From: Gimesia sp.
Lineage (GTDB): Bacteria; Planctomycetota; Planctomycetia; Planctomycetales; Planctomycetaceae
Reading direction: 5' to 3'
Length of the DNA: 64,000 bases
Assembly (NCBI RefSeq): GCF_040219335.1
Contig: NZ_JAVJSQ010000005.1
Location: 501,501-565,500 of the forward strand
The notes under the pieces were generated by a model that saw only the letters and a program-made list of their open reading frames with translations, did not search any database and was not told the origin of the DNA. Shown here piece by piece: positions 36,870 through 47,206 of the stretch; the stretch's first letter is position 1; the number at the start of each line of letters is the position of its first letter. Made by a program: the position numbers and the translations under genes.

Positions 36870-38117
36870 ATGAATGTCATCCGATGCCGTCCACCAGGTT
36901 CCTGCCTGCTCAGCCTTCTGTGCATCCTGTTTTTGATGGGATGCGAATCAAATCAACCAGCCCCCACTAAAAAAGCCGGGGAGACACTACCGGTCTTGAA
37001 TGTGGAAACACTGACCGTCGCCGAACAGACCTGGCCACGTATTATCCGCAGCCAGGGGAGTCTGTTTCCTGACGAAGAGGCGACGCTGGGGATCAAGGTG
37101 GAAGGCCGTGTTTCCGAAGTACACGTTGATCTTGGAGATGTTGTTGAGGTCGGTGATCCATTGATTACGATCGACCAGGAAGATTTCAAACTCCGCGTCA
37201 AGCAGGCAGAGGCACAACTGGCGGCGGTTCGTTCGGCAGTCGGGTTAAAACCGGGAGATCCGCTTGAAAAACTGGTGCCTGAAAATTCGCCCCCGGCCCG
37301 TGAGAAGAAAGCCGAGTGGGATGAGGCGACCGCGAACCTGGAACGAGCCAAGACGCTGTATAAACAGAATGTGATGGGCCAGGCCGAATTCGATCAGGTC
37401 GTGTCGTTCGAACAGGTGGCCCAGGCCCGCTATGCCTCCGCTTTGAACGGGGTCCGCGAGAAAATGGCTAATATCACCGTGCAACAGACGCAACTGGATC
37501 TGGCACGGGAAGACTTGAAGAACACCGAACTGAAAGCCACGTACCCGGCTGTCGTGCAGAAACGCCTGGTTGCCCCCGGGAGTTACATTCGCATGGGTGA
37601 TCCACTGCTGGTGCTGGTACGGATTGATCAGCTCCGCTACCGGGGAACGGTGCCCGAGCGTCTCTCGACCCAGCTTGAAATCGGTCAGCCGATCGAATTG
37701 AAAATTGAATCGGTACCACAGCGGACTTCTAAAGTGACCCGCATCAGTCCGTTCCTGGATCAGTTGAGCCGTTCATTACTGTTTGAGTCGCTGGTCGAGA
37801 ACCCGGATCGGGAATTGCGGGCCGGCCTGTTTGCCGAAGGACGGATCATCGTCGACCCCGATCAGAAAGCGATTGTCGTGCCGGTCTCGTCGGTCGTGCA
37901 ATTTGCGGGAACGGAAAAAGTCTGGAAGGCCGTGGATGGCACCGTGAAGATGCAGGAAGTCCTGCTGGGAGAACGACGCGGTGATCAGATCCGAATTTTA
38001 GAAGGACTGCAGCCGGGTGACGTCATTCTGCGTACCGCGAAGGAAGGGCGTCCCGGAACACTGTCTGCCGTGGAGCCACAACCCTCGGCTGCCGAGCAGA
38101 CCAAAGCCAAAACATAA
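36870..38117 (+). CDS. RND efflux periplasmic adaptor subunit (membrane fusion protein), lipoprotein
   Basis: 415 residues from the ATG at 36870, preferred over upstream in-frame starts because it gives a lipoprotein signal ending LFLMGC with Cys25. Typical HlyD/AcrA layout: barrel-sandwich half (EEATLGIKVEGRVSEVHVDL, GDVVEVGDPLITIDQEDFKL), helical hairpin (about 130-230), second lipoyl half (KNTELKATYPAVVQKRLVAP) and beta-barrel (LLVLVRIDQLRYRGTVPERL), ending with a membrane-proximal domain (GLQPGDVILRTAKEG). It bridges the inner membrane pump encoded 69 bases downstream and an outer membrane channel. No TolC-like gene is seen nearby. Confidence 0.95.
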   Translation: MNVIRCRPPGSCLLSLLCILFLMGCESNQPAPTKKAGETLPVLNVETLTVAEQTWPRIIRSQGSLFPDEEATLGIKVEGRVSEVHVDLGDVVEVGDPLITIDQEDFKLRVKQAEAQLAAVRSAVGLKPGDPLEKLVPENSPPAREKKAEWDEATANLERAKTLYKQNVMGQAEFDQVVSFEQVAQARYASALNGVREKMANITVQQTQLDLAREDLKNTELKATYPAVVQKRLVAPGSYIRMGDPLLVLVRIDQLRYRGTVPERLSTQLEIGQPIELKIESVPQRTSKVTRISPFLDQLSRSLLFESLVENPDRELRAGLFAEGRIIVDPDQKAIVVPVSSVVQFAGTEKVWKAVDGTVKMQEVLLGERRGDQIRILEGLQPGDVILRTAKEGRPGTLSAVEPQPSAAEQTKAKT

Positions 38118-38186
38118 TTGCCGACGGGTCTGCCTGATCCGTCTTGTGAAGAAAGTCGCCGCAGCCTGATGTAAAGGGAATCGATT

Positions 38187-41100
38187 TTGTACTGGTTAGC
38201 CGAAGTCTGTGTCAAAAGGCCCGTGTTTGCGCTGATGCTGATTACCGCATTAGTGGTCGCCGGTCTTGTGGCCTTTCCGGAGCTGGGCGTCGATCGTTTT
38301 CCCAACATGGACATGCCGTCGATTTATATCCGGACGAACTATCCCGGGGCGGCGTCTCAGGAAGTCGAATCGGAAGTCAGCGCGGTGCTGGAAGATGCGG
38401 TCGCAACCGTGGCGGGCATCGAGGAACTGCGTTCGATCTCGCGCGACGGTCGCTCGTTTGTGATCATCACCTTCAATCTGAACCGGAACGTCGACGCTGC
38501 GACGCAGGACGTGCGGGACGCGGTTTCGGGGGCGATGAATCTGTTGCCTCCCAATATCGATCCGCCAATCGTACAGAAACGGGATCTGGAATCGTCGCCG
38601 ATCATGACGCTGGCCGTTTCAGGGCCACGCACTTCGCGGGAGCTGTATCTGTTTGCAGATCGCTACGTGAAGAACGTGATTGAATCGTCTCCCGGAGTGG
38701 GTGAGGTTCAGATCGCGGGGGCCGCGGATCGGGCGGTGAAGGTGGATATTGACGCAGACCGGCTGGCGGCTTACCAGATGTCGATCCTGCAGATCCGGGA
38801 TGCACTGGTGCGACAGAATACCGAAGTTCCCGGGGGACGCCTGGACCAGGGCTTCCGCGAGCGGTCCCTGCGGACAATGGGCCGCATTGCCGATGCGAGC
38901 AATTTTCCGAATCTGGTGGTCGATACGATCAATGGCACTCCAGTCCGACTGGCCGATTTGGGAACAGTGAGCGACGATACCAAGGAAGTCCGCACGATTG
39001 CGCGACTCAATCAGGCGCCGGCAGTCGTGTTGACGATTCAGAAACAGTCGGGAGAAAATACGGTTGCGGTAGTGGAAGGCATTAAAAAGATGCTGCCTCG
39101 CAGCCAGGAACTGCTGCCCGATGACGTGACGGTCAGCGTGGTGCAGGATCAGTCCCGCTATATCGTGACGGCACTACACGAGCTGGAAAAGCACCTGGTC
39201 TCCGGAAGTATTCTGGCCTGTATTACCGTGCTGTTGTTTATGCGATCCTGGCGTTCTACGGTGATTGCTTCGGTGGCGATTCCCGCTTCGATCATTTCCA
39301 CGTTTGCCTTCATGAAACTGTTTGGCTTCACCTTAAACAATGTGACCATGCTGGCGCTGGTGCTGATGGTGGGGGTGGTGATTGATGATGCGATTGTGGT
39401 GCTGGAGAACGTGTTCCACTGCATCGAAGAGCGGGGGATGACTCCCCATGACGCCGCGATTTACGGAACCAAGGAAATCGGCCTGGCGGTGCTGGCGACT
39501 ACCATTTCACTAGTGATCGTCTTTCTGCCGGTGTCGTTTCTGTCGAGCGTCACCGGGCGACTGCTGTTCCAGTTCGGATTGACGGCGACGGTGGCGATTC
39601 TGGTTTCGATGCTTGTCAGTTTCTCCCTGACACCGATGATGTGCAGCAAGCTGCTCAAGGCAGAGACGCCCAGTCCGAACGGACCGAGTTCCCGTTCGGG
39701 ATTCTATCACCTGGTGGAAACCTCTTATCTCTGGACGCTGAAACAGTCGTTGCGGTTTCGCTGGCTGGTACTGGCGGTTTCCATCGCGGTGATCTGCAGT
39801 AACTATCCGCTGTATCAGCTGGTGAAGCAGGATTATATTCCGCTCAACGTGGATGAGTCCGAGTTTGAAATTCGTCTCGAGGCCCGGCAGGGGGCGACGC
39901 TGCAGTCGATGAATGATCTGATTGAGCGGGCCGAGACGATCCTGACCGATACGGAGGGAGTGAAAACGATTCTGCTGACGGTGGGGTCCGGAGGCTTCGG
40001 CGATGTGAACCGGGCGAGTTTCTTCGTGCGGCTGACCGACAGCGAGACGCGTACGTTTTCGTTTGATCGTTTCTTCGCCGGACTCATGCACGCCGACCTG
40101 ACCGCGGCGTTTCGGGGCAATTTCACCCAGCGCGAGAAGATGTCGGAGATCCGCAAGAAACTGAAACAGATTCCCGATACCCGCATCTCGGTGCGAAACC
40201 TGACTTCACTCCGACAGGGGGCGCCGGTGGATATCGACTTTTCGATTACCGGACCGGATATCGACGGTCTGCTGGAGTTCAGTAACAAGCTGCGGGAGAA
40301 GGTGAAAACGATTCCGGGTATCGTGGACGTCTATTCCACGCTGCAGATCGATAATCCAGAACTGCTGGCCCGCATCGATCGCGAACGGGCGGCTGCTCTG
40401 GGCATTGATGTGCGGGAGATTGCCGATACGCTGCGAGTTGCAGTCGGCGGAGATGATCGTGTTTCCCGATACCGCGACCGGAGTGTGGACGACGCTTATG
40501 ATGTCGAGCTGCGACTGGTCGGACTGGACCGGGGGGATATCCAGTCGGTTTCCCAGTTATATGTGCGGACCAGTCCGCAGGCGACGGGGGACGTTACTTC
40601 CTCCTCGGCACAAACCGGATCGCGGCTGGCGCGGATCGATAACGTGGTCAACTTTGAATACAACACGGCTGCTTCGCGTATTGACCGGTTGAACCGTCAG
40701 AAGATGGTCGCCGTGCGGGCGAACCTGGCGCCGGGCTATGCCTTGGGCGACGGAATCGAGGCGATGAAAGCGGCTGCGGAAGAGATCGGAATTCCGGATG
40801 GCTACAATACGATGGTGCTGGGGGGCGGCCGCGAACTGGAACGCACGCTCTCGGACTTTGGCTGGACGATGGTGCTGTCGTTCGTCTTCATGTATATCGT
40901 GCTGGCGGCCCAATTCGAGAACCTGGTGCATCCGATGGTGATTCTGCTTTCGCTGCCATTGGCGGTTCCCTTTGGTCTGTTGAGTCTGCACTGGGGAGGC
41001 GAGACGCTGAACCTGTACTCGGCCCTGGGGATTCTGGTGCTGTTCGGCGTGGTGAAAAAGGCGGCGATTCTGCAGATCGATCATACGAATGCACTGCAGG

Positions 41101-41483
41101 AGCAGGGCTTCCCCCGTTACCAGGCGATCCTGCAGGCGAACCGCGATCGTCTGCGACCGATTCTGATGACGACCCTCTCGTTCGTAGCGGGTCTGATTCC
41201 GCTGTTGATTGCCACCGGTCCCGGTGCAGAAGAACGGCGGTCTATCGCAGTGCTGGCGGTAGGGGGGCAGACACTATCACTGCTGCTGACCCTGCTGGCG
41301 ATTCCCGTGCTGTATACGTTCTTCGATGATCTCTCGGCCCTGTTTATGAAGTGGACCGGCAACGAGAAGAAGAAGCCAGCTGCGCCCGCGCACAGTGTGC
41401 CACATGAAGTTCCGCCCGTGCATGTGCTGGCAGCGCATATTCCACCTCCCGAACCCGCACCGACGAGCACAGAGCAGACTTGA
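38187..41483 (+). CDS. RND efflux transporter permease (HAE1/AcrB-type)
   Basis: 1098 residues from a TTG start with AAAGGGA 7 bases upstream. It begins YWLAEVCVKRPVFALMLITA and has the RND signatures: GVDRFPNMDMPSIYIRTNYP, two periplasmic porter regions, and two sets of transmembrane helices around 340-560 and 880-1060, including VLMVGVVIDDAIVVLENVFH in TM4 (with paired Asp residues for proton relay), SVTGRLLFQFGLTATVAILV and LGILVLFGVVKKAAILQIDH. Substrates (metals, drugs, lipids) cannot be told. It forms an operon with the adaptor. The C-terminus has a Pro/His-rich cytoplasmic tail. Confidence 0.96.
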   Translation: MYWLAEVCVKRPVFALMLITALVVAGLVAFPELGVDRFPNMDMPSIYIRTNYPGAASQEVESEVSAVLEDAVATVAGIEELRSISRDGRSFVIITFNLNRNVDAATQDVRDAVSGAMNLLPPNIDPPIVQKRDLESSPIMTLAVSGPRTSRELYLFADRYVKNVIESSPGVGEVQIAGAADRAVKVDIDADRLAAYQMSILQIRDALVRQNTEVPGGRLDQGFRERSLRTMGRIADASNFPNLVVDTINGTPVRLADLGTVSDDTKEVRTIARLNQAPAVVLTIQKQSGENTVAVVEGIKKMLPRSQELLPDDVTVSVVQDQSRYIVTALHELEKHLVSGSILACITVLLFMRSWRSTVIASVAIPASIISTFAFMKLFGFTLNNVTMLALVLMVGVVIDDAIVVLENVFHCIEERGMTPHDAAIYGTKEIGLAVLATTISLVIVFLPVSFLSSVTGRLLFQFGLTATVAILVSMLVSFSLTPMMCSKLLKAETPSPNGPSSRSGFYHLVETSYLWTLKQSLRFRWLVLAVSIAVICSNYPLYQLVKQDYIPLNVDESEFEIRLEARQGATLQSMNDLIERAETILTDTEGVKTILLTVGSGGFGDVNRASFFVRLTDSETRTFSFDRFFAGLMHADLTAAFRGNFTQREKMSEIRKKLKQIPDTRISVRNLTSLRQGAPVDIDFSITGPDIDGLLEFSNKLREKVKTIPGIVDVYSTLQIDNPELLARIDRERAAALGIDVREIADTLRVAVGGDDRVSRYRDRSVDDAYDVELRLVGLDRGDIQSVSQLYVRTSPQATGDVTSSSAQTGSRLARIDNVVNFEYNTAASRIDRLNRQKMVAVRANLAPGYALGDGIEAMKAAAEEIGIPDGYNTMVLGGGRELERTLSDFGWTMVLSFVFMYIVLAAQFENLVHPMVILLSLPLAVPFGLLSLHWGGETLNLYSALGILVLFGVVKKAAILQIDHTNALQEQGFPRYQAILQANRDRLRPILMTTLSFVAGLIPLLIATGPGAEERRSIAVLAVGGQTLSLLLTLLAIPVLYTFFDDLSALFMKWTGNEKKKPAAPAHSVPHEVPPVHVLAAHIPPPEPAPTSTEQT

Positions 41484-41717
41484 AGCGTGGGTGACAGGTC
41501 AGCCGTCGCGAGAATCGGACTTACTTATTGACTTCCCGCAGAGATGGCAGTAGCCTAAAAATGCTTAAGTGATGTCTCCCGCCAAAGGAATGGTTTGTGA
41601 AGAGGAAACATCGATGTCTCTATCCCGTCCTGTCTGGCAAAGCACGTCTTCCCCGATTTCCCTTAAAGAGCAGGCTCAGGCTGGTTACGACCACTGCAGT
41701 CACTCTGGAACAGGAAT

Positions 41718-44363
41718 ATGACAACCATGCGCTCTACCATGAATACCGTCGTTGTGTTGTTGTGTCTGGCACTGTTATCTGTTGAAAGCCGTTTGCAGGC
41801 TGCTGAGGGTTTGCGGGTGACCCGTGATCTGCAGGTCCTGTACACGTTTGAAGCGGGCCAGGGAGATCTGATTCAGGATCGTTCGGAGGTCGGGGAACCG
41901 CTGAATCTGAACATTAAGAATCCGTCAGAGATCAAGTGGCAGGAGGGAGTATTGACCGTCAAGGGGTCGGCCCGGATTCAGTCAGCAGAGCCAGCCGGCA
42001 AACTCATCAAAGCACTTCGCCGGGCGAATGCATGCACCGTCGAGGCCTGGTTGAAACCGGCCCACGATCGGCAGAAGGGACCCGCGCGGATTGTTTCACT
42101 GTCGCGAGATCCGAATCAGCGTAATCTGACACTGGGTCAGGAGGGCAGACGCTATGATGTGCGTTTACGGACGACGTCCACCAGCGGGAACGGTATGCCT
42201 TCCATGACGTCTCCGGATCGACTGGCCCAGCCACGGCTGACGCATGTGGTCTATACCCGCGACCCAGCGGGAAGGGCACTGCTATATGTAAATGGAAAGT
42301 TGCAGGCCGAGAAACGAATTCGGGGGAACCTGTCCAACTGGGATCAGTCCTTCTCACTGACACTGGCCAATGAAGCGACCGGCGATCGTCCCTGGCAGGG
42401 GGATCTGTTTCTGGTCGCCGTTTACAGTCGGGCGCTGACCAAAGCGGAAGTCGAGCAGAATTATCGCGCGGGAGAAAAGGGGAAACCTTCCGAGCAGGAT
42501 CTGTTGGCGCTGGCCCAGGCGAAGCAGAGAAAGCTGTTTGAAACGAAAGTCGCACCGCTGCTGGCACAGAACTGCCTCGAATGTCATGACGCCGCCAGCC
42601 GGAAAGGGGGACTGGACCTCTCGCACAAAGCGACGGCCTTCGCGGGTGGGGAGAGCGGAAAAATCATCGTGCCGGGGTCAGCGGAGAAAAGTCTGCTGTG
42701 GGAACAGATCGTCTCGGGTGATATGCCGCCCGGAAATACGCCCCTCAAGCCGGCTGAGAAAGCGTTGCTCAAAGAATGGTTGAATGGCGGCGCCCACTGG
42801 TCAGTGAACATGATCGATCCCGCCATCTATAACGGGAACAGCAGTGCGCAGGAGATCTGGGTGCAGCGGCTGACGATTCCGGAATACATCGAAACAGTCA
42901 AAAGCACGGTGGGCGTGGATATCAGCCAGGAGGCCTACGAACTGCTGCCACCTGATTTGCGGGCCGATGGTTTCAGCAATACCGCGTACAATCTGAATGT
43001 GGACCTCAAGCATGTGCAGGCGTATGCCCGGCTGGCGGAACTGATTGTGCAGCGGATGGACGTCCTGAAGTTCGCGCGGCAGTTTTCCAGTTCGCGGAGT
43101 CTGAATACGGATGCCACGATGCGAAAGTTCGTGGGGGCGATGGGACAGCGGCTGTTCCGCGGTCCGCTGGACGAGCGTGAGATTACGAACTTCAGCGGGA
43201 TCGCGACGACCGTGGCCAGCGCTGGAGGCACCTATGAAGAGGGAGTCTCTCTGATCCTGGAAGCGATGCTGCAGTCACCTCGGTTTATCTATCGGATTGA
43301 ATCGCAACGAGGGGACGGGGCGGCGTTTACCGCAGGTAACTTTGAACTGGCATCGCGATTGAGTTATATCATCTGGGGGGGACCTCCCGATGAGGAACTG
43401 CTCAAGGCGGCGCAGGCAGGGAAGCTGACCGATGAGGATGTCTGTCGGAAACAGGTGGCGCGGATGCTGAAAGATCCGCGTGCGGTGGATCGCTCGGCTC
43501 AGTTTGTTTCGGACTGGCTGAACCTGGATCGGCTGGCCAACATGCGACCCAACGAGTTGCGGTTCCCGGAATGGGATCCGCAACTGGGGCTGGATATGCG
43601 TGAGGAGACACTGGCGTTCTTCAAGGAGATTGCCTGGAGGGAGAACCGACCGTTGTCTGATCTGTTCAATGCCCAGGTGACCTTCGCGACGCCTCAACTG
43701 GCCCGACATTACGGTTTGACACCGCAGGGCCAGGGGCTGCAGCGGTACGATCTGTCGAAGGTTCCCGCGCGGGGCGGCTTGCTGACGCAGGGGAGTATTC
43801 TCACGATGGGTGGGGATGACGCTTCGATGGTGACCCGCGGGCTGTTTGTTTTGAAAGATCTGCTGCGTGGCGTGATCGGTGCACCGCCGCCGGGCGTGGA
43901 TACCACACCGGTGCCTTCGCGACCGGGACAGTCACAAAGGATGATCGCCGAAAAGCGGATGGCCAACGAGGCGTGTGCGGGCTGTCATACCCGGTTCGAG
44001 CCGCTGGCGTTCGGGCTGGAGAAGTATGATGGCATCGGTGCGTTTCACGAGATCGATGAATATAAGAACCGACTGCGGAGCGATGGAGAAATCCTGGTTC
44101 CGGGGACGGCGAAACCGGTGGCATTCAGCACGCCCGCGGAGTTGATGGATCTGCTGGCCGAAAGCGAGCGAGTGCGTGAAACGATCACCTGGAAGCTGAC
44201 GCAGTTTTCGCTGGGGCGCCCGCTGGGTCCTGCGGATGCGTCGACGGTACAAAAAATTCATGAAACGTCCCAGCAGGGGGGCGGTACTTATCCGAGTCTG
44301 CTCACCGCGATTGTGATGAGTGATCTGGTGCAGAAAGTGCGTACCGAGGGGCAGAGTGACTAA
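41718..44363 (+). CDS. DUF1592-family planctomycetal cytochrome c with LamG domain
   Basis: 881 residues. Signal peptide about 1-29. A LamG/concanavalin-like domain fills about 40-250 (LYTFEAGQGDLIQDRS, CTVEAWLKPAHDRQKG, LLYVNGKLQAEKRIRGN). Then a PSCyt1 heme motif CLECH (about residue 286), and the PSD3/DUF1587, PSD5/DUF1595, PSD4/DUF1592 (FELASRLSYIIWGGPPDEEL), PSCyt3/DUF1588 (CAGCH near 753, EACAGCHTRFEPLAFGLEKY) and PSD2/DUF1585 regions. This set normally pairs with a DUF1552 protein, which follows 92 bases downstream. Exported redox protein, substrate unknown. Confidence 0.92.
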   Translation: MTTMRSTMNTVVVLLCLALLSVESRLQAAEGLRVTRDLQVLYTFEAGQGDLIQDRSEVGEPLNLNIKNPSEIKWQEGVLTVKGSARIQSAEPAGKLIKALRRANACTVEAWLKPAHDRQKGPARIVSLSRDPNQRNLTLGQEGRRYDVRLRTTSTSGNGMPSMTSPDRLAQPRLTHVVYTRDPAGRALLYVNGKLQAEKRIRGNLSNWDQSFSLTLANEATGDRPWQGDLFLVAVYSRALTKAEVEQNYRAGEKGKPSEQDLLALAQAKQRKLFETKVAPLLAQNCLECHDAASRKGGLDLSHKATAFAGGESGKIIVPGSAEKSLLWEQIVSGDMPPGNTPLKPAEKALLKEWLNGGAHWSVNMIDPAIYNGNSSAQEIWVQRLTIPEYIETVKSTVGVDISQEAYELLPPDLRADGFSNTAYNLNVDLKHVQAYARLAELIVQRMDVLKFARQFSSSRSLNTDATMRKFVGAMGQRLFRGPLDEREITNFSGIATTVASAGGTYEEGVSLILEAMLQSPRFIYRIESQRGDGAAFTAGNFELASRLSYIIWGGPPDEELLKAAQAGKLTDEDVCRKQVARMLKDPRAVDRSAQFVSDWLNLDRLANMRPNELRFPEWDPQLGLDMREETLAFFKEIAWRENRPLSDLFNAQVTFATPQLARHYGLTPQGQGLQRYDLSKVPARGGLLTQGSILTMGGDDASMVTRGLFVLKDLLRGVIGAPPPGVDTTPVPSRPGQSQRMIAEKRMANEACAGCHTRFEPLAFGLEKYDGIGAFHEIDEYKNRLRSDGEILVPGTAKPVAFSTPAELMDLLAESERVRETITWKLTQFSLGRPLGPADASTVQKIHETSQQGGGTYPSLLTAIVMSDLVQKVRTEGQSD

Positions 44364-44455
44364 GCTGGTGGAACTTCTTGTTTGGAAATTACTGGTGTCC
44401 TGATCTCAGCCGTTTATCATATTTGCATTATCAACCACAGGCGGGAGACGTTTCT

Positions 44456-45883
44456 ATGAGTCATGTGCTGCTCAATCGTCGGATGTTACTGAAGGGACTG
44501 GGGTCGGCTGCGATCGGCTTGCCGCTGCTGGAGGAGATGATTCCGTCCAGCCTGGCCGCTGCGGCGCAGCCACAGGTTCCGGTGCGGGCGTTTAACGTCT
44601 TCTTTGGTCTGGGAATTCCCGCCCCGCTGCAGACCGAAGGCTTCGACGATGTACTGGAGCCACTCAAACCGCTGCAGGACAAGCTGTTGATCATGCGGAA
44701 TGTGGACCAGGTGCGTTGCGATGAAAAGGGGATCAACGCGCATTACGACGGTGCTTCCGGCGCCTTCACGGCTGAGCCGCCCGATGGAGAGGCCAAAGCG
44801 GGCGGGCCGTCGATTGACCAGGTGATTCGTCAGACGCACTACCCGAAAGGGCTACCGAGCGGGATGGTGCCCACATTAATGGGGGGGACGTTCTTCCGCC
44901 GCAGTCGCGTGGGCCGTTATGTGCATAGCTACAACATGGACGGCACGGTGGCCGCGACGATTCAGGAGAAGCCCCGCGACCTGTTTGAGCGGGTGTTCGG
45001 GACGGTCTCTGCCGGAGGTTCGGGGAACGATGCAGCGCAGCGACGGCTGCGCCGGAGCGTGCTGGATACGGTCGTGGAGGATTACCGGTTCTATACGGGC
45101 CAGAATTCGCCCCTCGGTTCGGCATCGAAAGCGCGGGTGGCCGACCACCTGGACCGGATTCGCGAATACGAGCGGCGGGCGTTTGCGATGCAGCATAAGA
45201 ACCGGAATGCACCGGAGCCGCCGCCCCGTTCGAAGATTCCGCATGGCGGTCCGGCTGATCCGGGCGGGCAGGGGATTGACATCACGGTGGATGAACTCAC
45301 CAGCGAATGGCGACTGCTGGCGGACATTTATGCCCTGGCAATTCAGATGGATCGGGTCCGCTTCGGTTCGCTGACGTTCCTGGCGGCGGGCGAGCGGATT
45401 CGTCTGACCGGCGATTACGAGTATAACGGCGAGAAACGCTGGACGTTCGATGATCCGAGCCAGTTGAGGGCGAGTGGCGACAAAGGTTGCAGCCACGAGT
45501 GGTGGCATAAGTTCAACGAAAAGAAAAAGAACGAGGCACTGCGGGCACACGCGCATCTGAAGATGCGTGAGGTTTCCTATTTCCTGCAGGCGCTGAACAG
45601 TGCCGACGCCCGGGAGGCGAACGGGCGGACGATTCTGGAGAACTCGCTGATCACGATCTCGACCGAATCCGGAGACGGGCGGCACAACGATGTGAAACGC
45701 GAGCTTTCAGGTGTCTTCCATTGCATTACCGGTGCCAATGGCCGGTTCAAGACCGGGCAGATCATGGACGTGGGCCAGGAGGGGCTGGACGTGTATAATA
45801 CTCTGCTGGACGCCTTCGGTGCGAAGTTGAAACTGGGACCGGCGAAACGTGACGCGACAGCTGTGGATGCGATCCGTGCTTGA
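44456..45883 (+). CDS. DUF1552 family protein with Tat signal
   Basis: 475 residues from the ATG at 44456, which is 8 bases after GCGGGAG; an upstream frame start is less good. Tat motif LNRRMLLKGLGSAAIGLPLL at about residues 6-25. The DUF1552 core is visible: RAFNVFFGLGIPAPLQTEGF, LKPLQDKLLIMRNVDQVRCD, GINAHYDGASGAFTAEPPDG and SIDQVIRQTHYP. DUF1552 proteins are the standard partner of DUF1592 cytochromes, as seen here with the gene immediately upstream. Reaction unknown. Confidence 0.93.
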   Translation: MSHVLLNRRMLLKGLGSAAIGLPLLEEMIPSSLAAAAQPQVPVRAFNVFFGLGIPAPLQTEGFDDVLEPLKPLQDKLLIMRNVDQVRCDEKGINAHYDGASGAFTAEPPDGEAKAGGPSIDQVIRQTHYPKGLPSGMVPTLMGGTFFRRSRVGRYVHSYNMDGTVAATIQEKPRDLFERVFGTVSAGGSGNDAAQRRLRRSVLDTVVEDYRFYTGQNSPLGSASKARVADHLDRIREYERRAFAMQHKNRNAPEPPPRSKIPHGGPADPGGQGIDITVDELTSEWRLLADIYALAIQMDRVRFGSLTFLAAGERIRLTGDYEYNGEKRWTFDDPSQLRASGDKGCSHEWWHKFNEKKKNEALRAHAHLKMREVSYFLQALNSADAREANGRTILENSLITISTESGDGRHNDVKRELSGVFHCITGANGRFKTGQIMDVGQEGLDVYNTLLDAFGAKLKLGPAKRDATAVDAIRA

Positions 45884-45927
45884 GGGGCGTGCCAGGCAAT
45901 TGAATTCCGGTGGGACCTGGAGGAAGT

Positions 45928-46419
45928 ATGGAAGAAGAAATTGCTGAAATTGTCCATAAGTATGGTTGGTACGCCGCAAACGTGAGTGATGCGGAACAGC
46001 CATTCCTCTACACGATCGGGCTACTGGAGTCCTGGCAGCATCCCGAGCTGATTATCTTTGGACTGGATGCCGAGAATGCATATGCCCTGTTGTCTGGTCT
46101 GATTTCTGACATACAGAATGGGAACTCGTATACGGAGAATGCCGTTCAGATGATTGAACTGGGTGAGGACAGGCACCAGGTGGGCTTTCGTTGTGTCCAT
46201 TCAACTCAGCATCCAATCTACCTCGGGTTTGCGATGGGCTATCAGCGGCATCTCGGACGGCCCGGCGAGCTGAGTGCAATGCAGGTCTTCTGGCCGGATG
46301 AGAAAGGGCGCTTTCCCTTTGATCCCGGTTGTGAACTTGACGTTTACCAGTTGCAGCCTCGGCTCGATATCGGCCTGACTCCCCGCGAGGTTCAAGATTT
46401 TGAACGTCGGTGGGAATGA
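45928..46419 (+). CDS. DUF4262 domain protein
   Basis: 163 residues from the ATG at 45928, preceded by GGAGGA (45919-45924). The DUF4262 pattern is present: [40 protein letters not shown], and the [20 protein letters not shown] segment. The family is found in scattered bacteria, often with small unlinked genes; a role in toxin/immunity networks has been proposed but is not shown here. It starts a run of small same-strand genes. Confidence 0.9.
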   Translation: MEEEIAEIVHKYGWYAANVSDAEQPFLYTIGLLESWQHPELIIFGLDAENAYALLSGLISDIQNGNSYTENAVQMIELGEDRHQVGFRCVHSTQHPIYLGFAMGYQRHLGRPGELSAMQVFWPDEKGRFPFDPGCELDVYQLQPRLDIGLTPREVQDFERRWE

Positions 46420-46673
46420 AATGAGAGGGCGAATGGAGTGAACGGTTTTAGTCGAACCTCCCGCGGGCCTCTTTCGCGAAGCGTTTACATCGCCTTATGC
46501 TTGAGCTGTGCGAAATGGACTCTGATTGCCGTTCCTGCTTTGCCTGACAGGATACATTTGTTTATTGTAGGGCGATGTCTGGTCAGCAGGCTGGAAACTC
46601 GGTTCGAAGACATCTTTCCTGAAAAGGTGATGTCGGTCAATCAGCAGTTGTCTGAAACAGGAGGCAGGGAGTG

Positions 46674-47123
46674 ATGGAAAACGAGCGGCCTGAGAAAATT
46701 GCTATTGAACATGATGATTATCATGCCAGGCACATTGGTCGGACCGGCGATGGTCGTCAATTCTTTCTGACGACGCCGTTTGAACCTGCTTACCCGAATA
46801 CGGAGGGATGCGAGTATATCGCCCTGTTTCTGTTTGACCTGGACGGGAATTTAATCGAATCCCGGGTCGATACCCTGGGCCCGCGGGCGACCCTGGATGC
46901 CGATGCCTGTCGCGAGAAGTATGAGTCGCGTCTGAACGAACTGGGAGAAGTAGATTTTCAACGAATCGAAGTCAAGCCGTTCGCGATCAATCACAATGGT
47001 GTCGAGATGGGGTTGATTGTCCGCGAGCCCGAAGAGGAAGAGGATGTATGGGCGGTCGAACTTCAGCCGGGAAACTATATGGCTTTTATCGAGCCCTGGG
47101 ACAGTGGTGTTTATGATACCTGA
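46674..47123 (+). CDS. Hypothetical acidic cytoplasmic protein
   Basis: 149 residues from the ATG at 46674 with AGGAGG about 9 bases upstream (an overlapping GTG at 46671 is possible). Acidic, with an alpha/beta pattern (DGRQFFLTTPFEPAYPNTEG, CEYIALFLFDLDGNLIESRV, VDFQRIEVKPFAINHNGVEM, EEDVWAVELQPGNYMAFIEP). No signal peptide or membrane segment. The family is not recognised. Genes of this size and composition often cluster with DUF4262/SUKH genes. Confidence 0.7.
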   Translation: MENERPEKIAIEHDDYHARHIGRTGDGRQFFLTTPFEPAYPNTEGCEYIALFLFDLDGNLIESRVDTLGPRATLDADACREKYESRLNELGEVDFQRIEVKPFAINHNGVEMGLIVREPEEEEDVWAVELQPGNYMAFIEPWDSGVYDT

Positions 47124-47206
47124 TTTTTTTATTCAGGGTTAACAGAACTGCAGCCTAGCTTGATTCCAGCAAAGGGATTTGTGGAATCTGACTGAGGGGA
47201 TTTGGA

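Noticed and set aside
35315-36925. Long minus-strand frame of 536 codons
   Set aside because: Antisense shadow of the third DUF1501 gene.
46438-46674. 78-codon plus-strand frame between the DUF4262 gene and the acidic protein gene
   Set aside because: No ribosome-binding site, and its sequence looks random; its overlap with the next start is probably chance.
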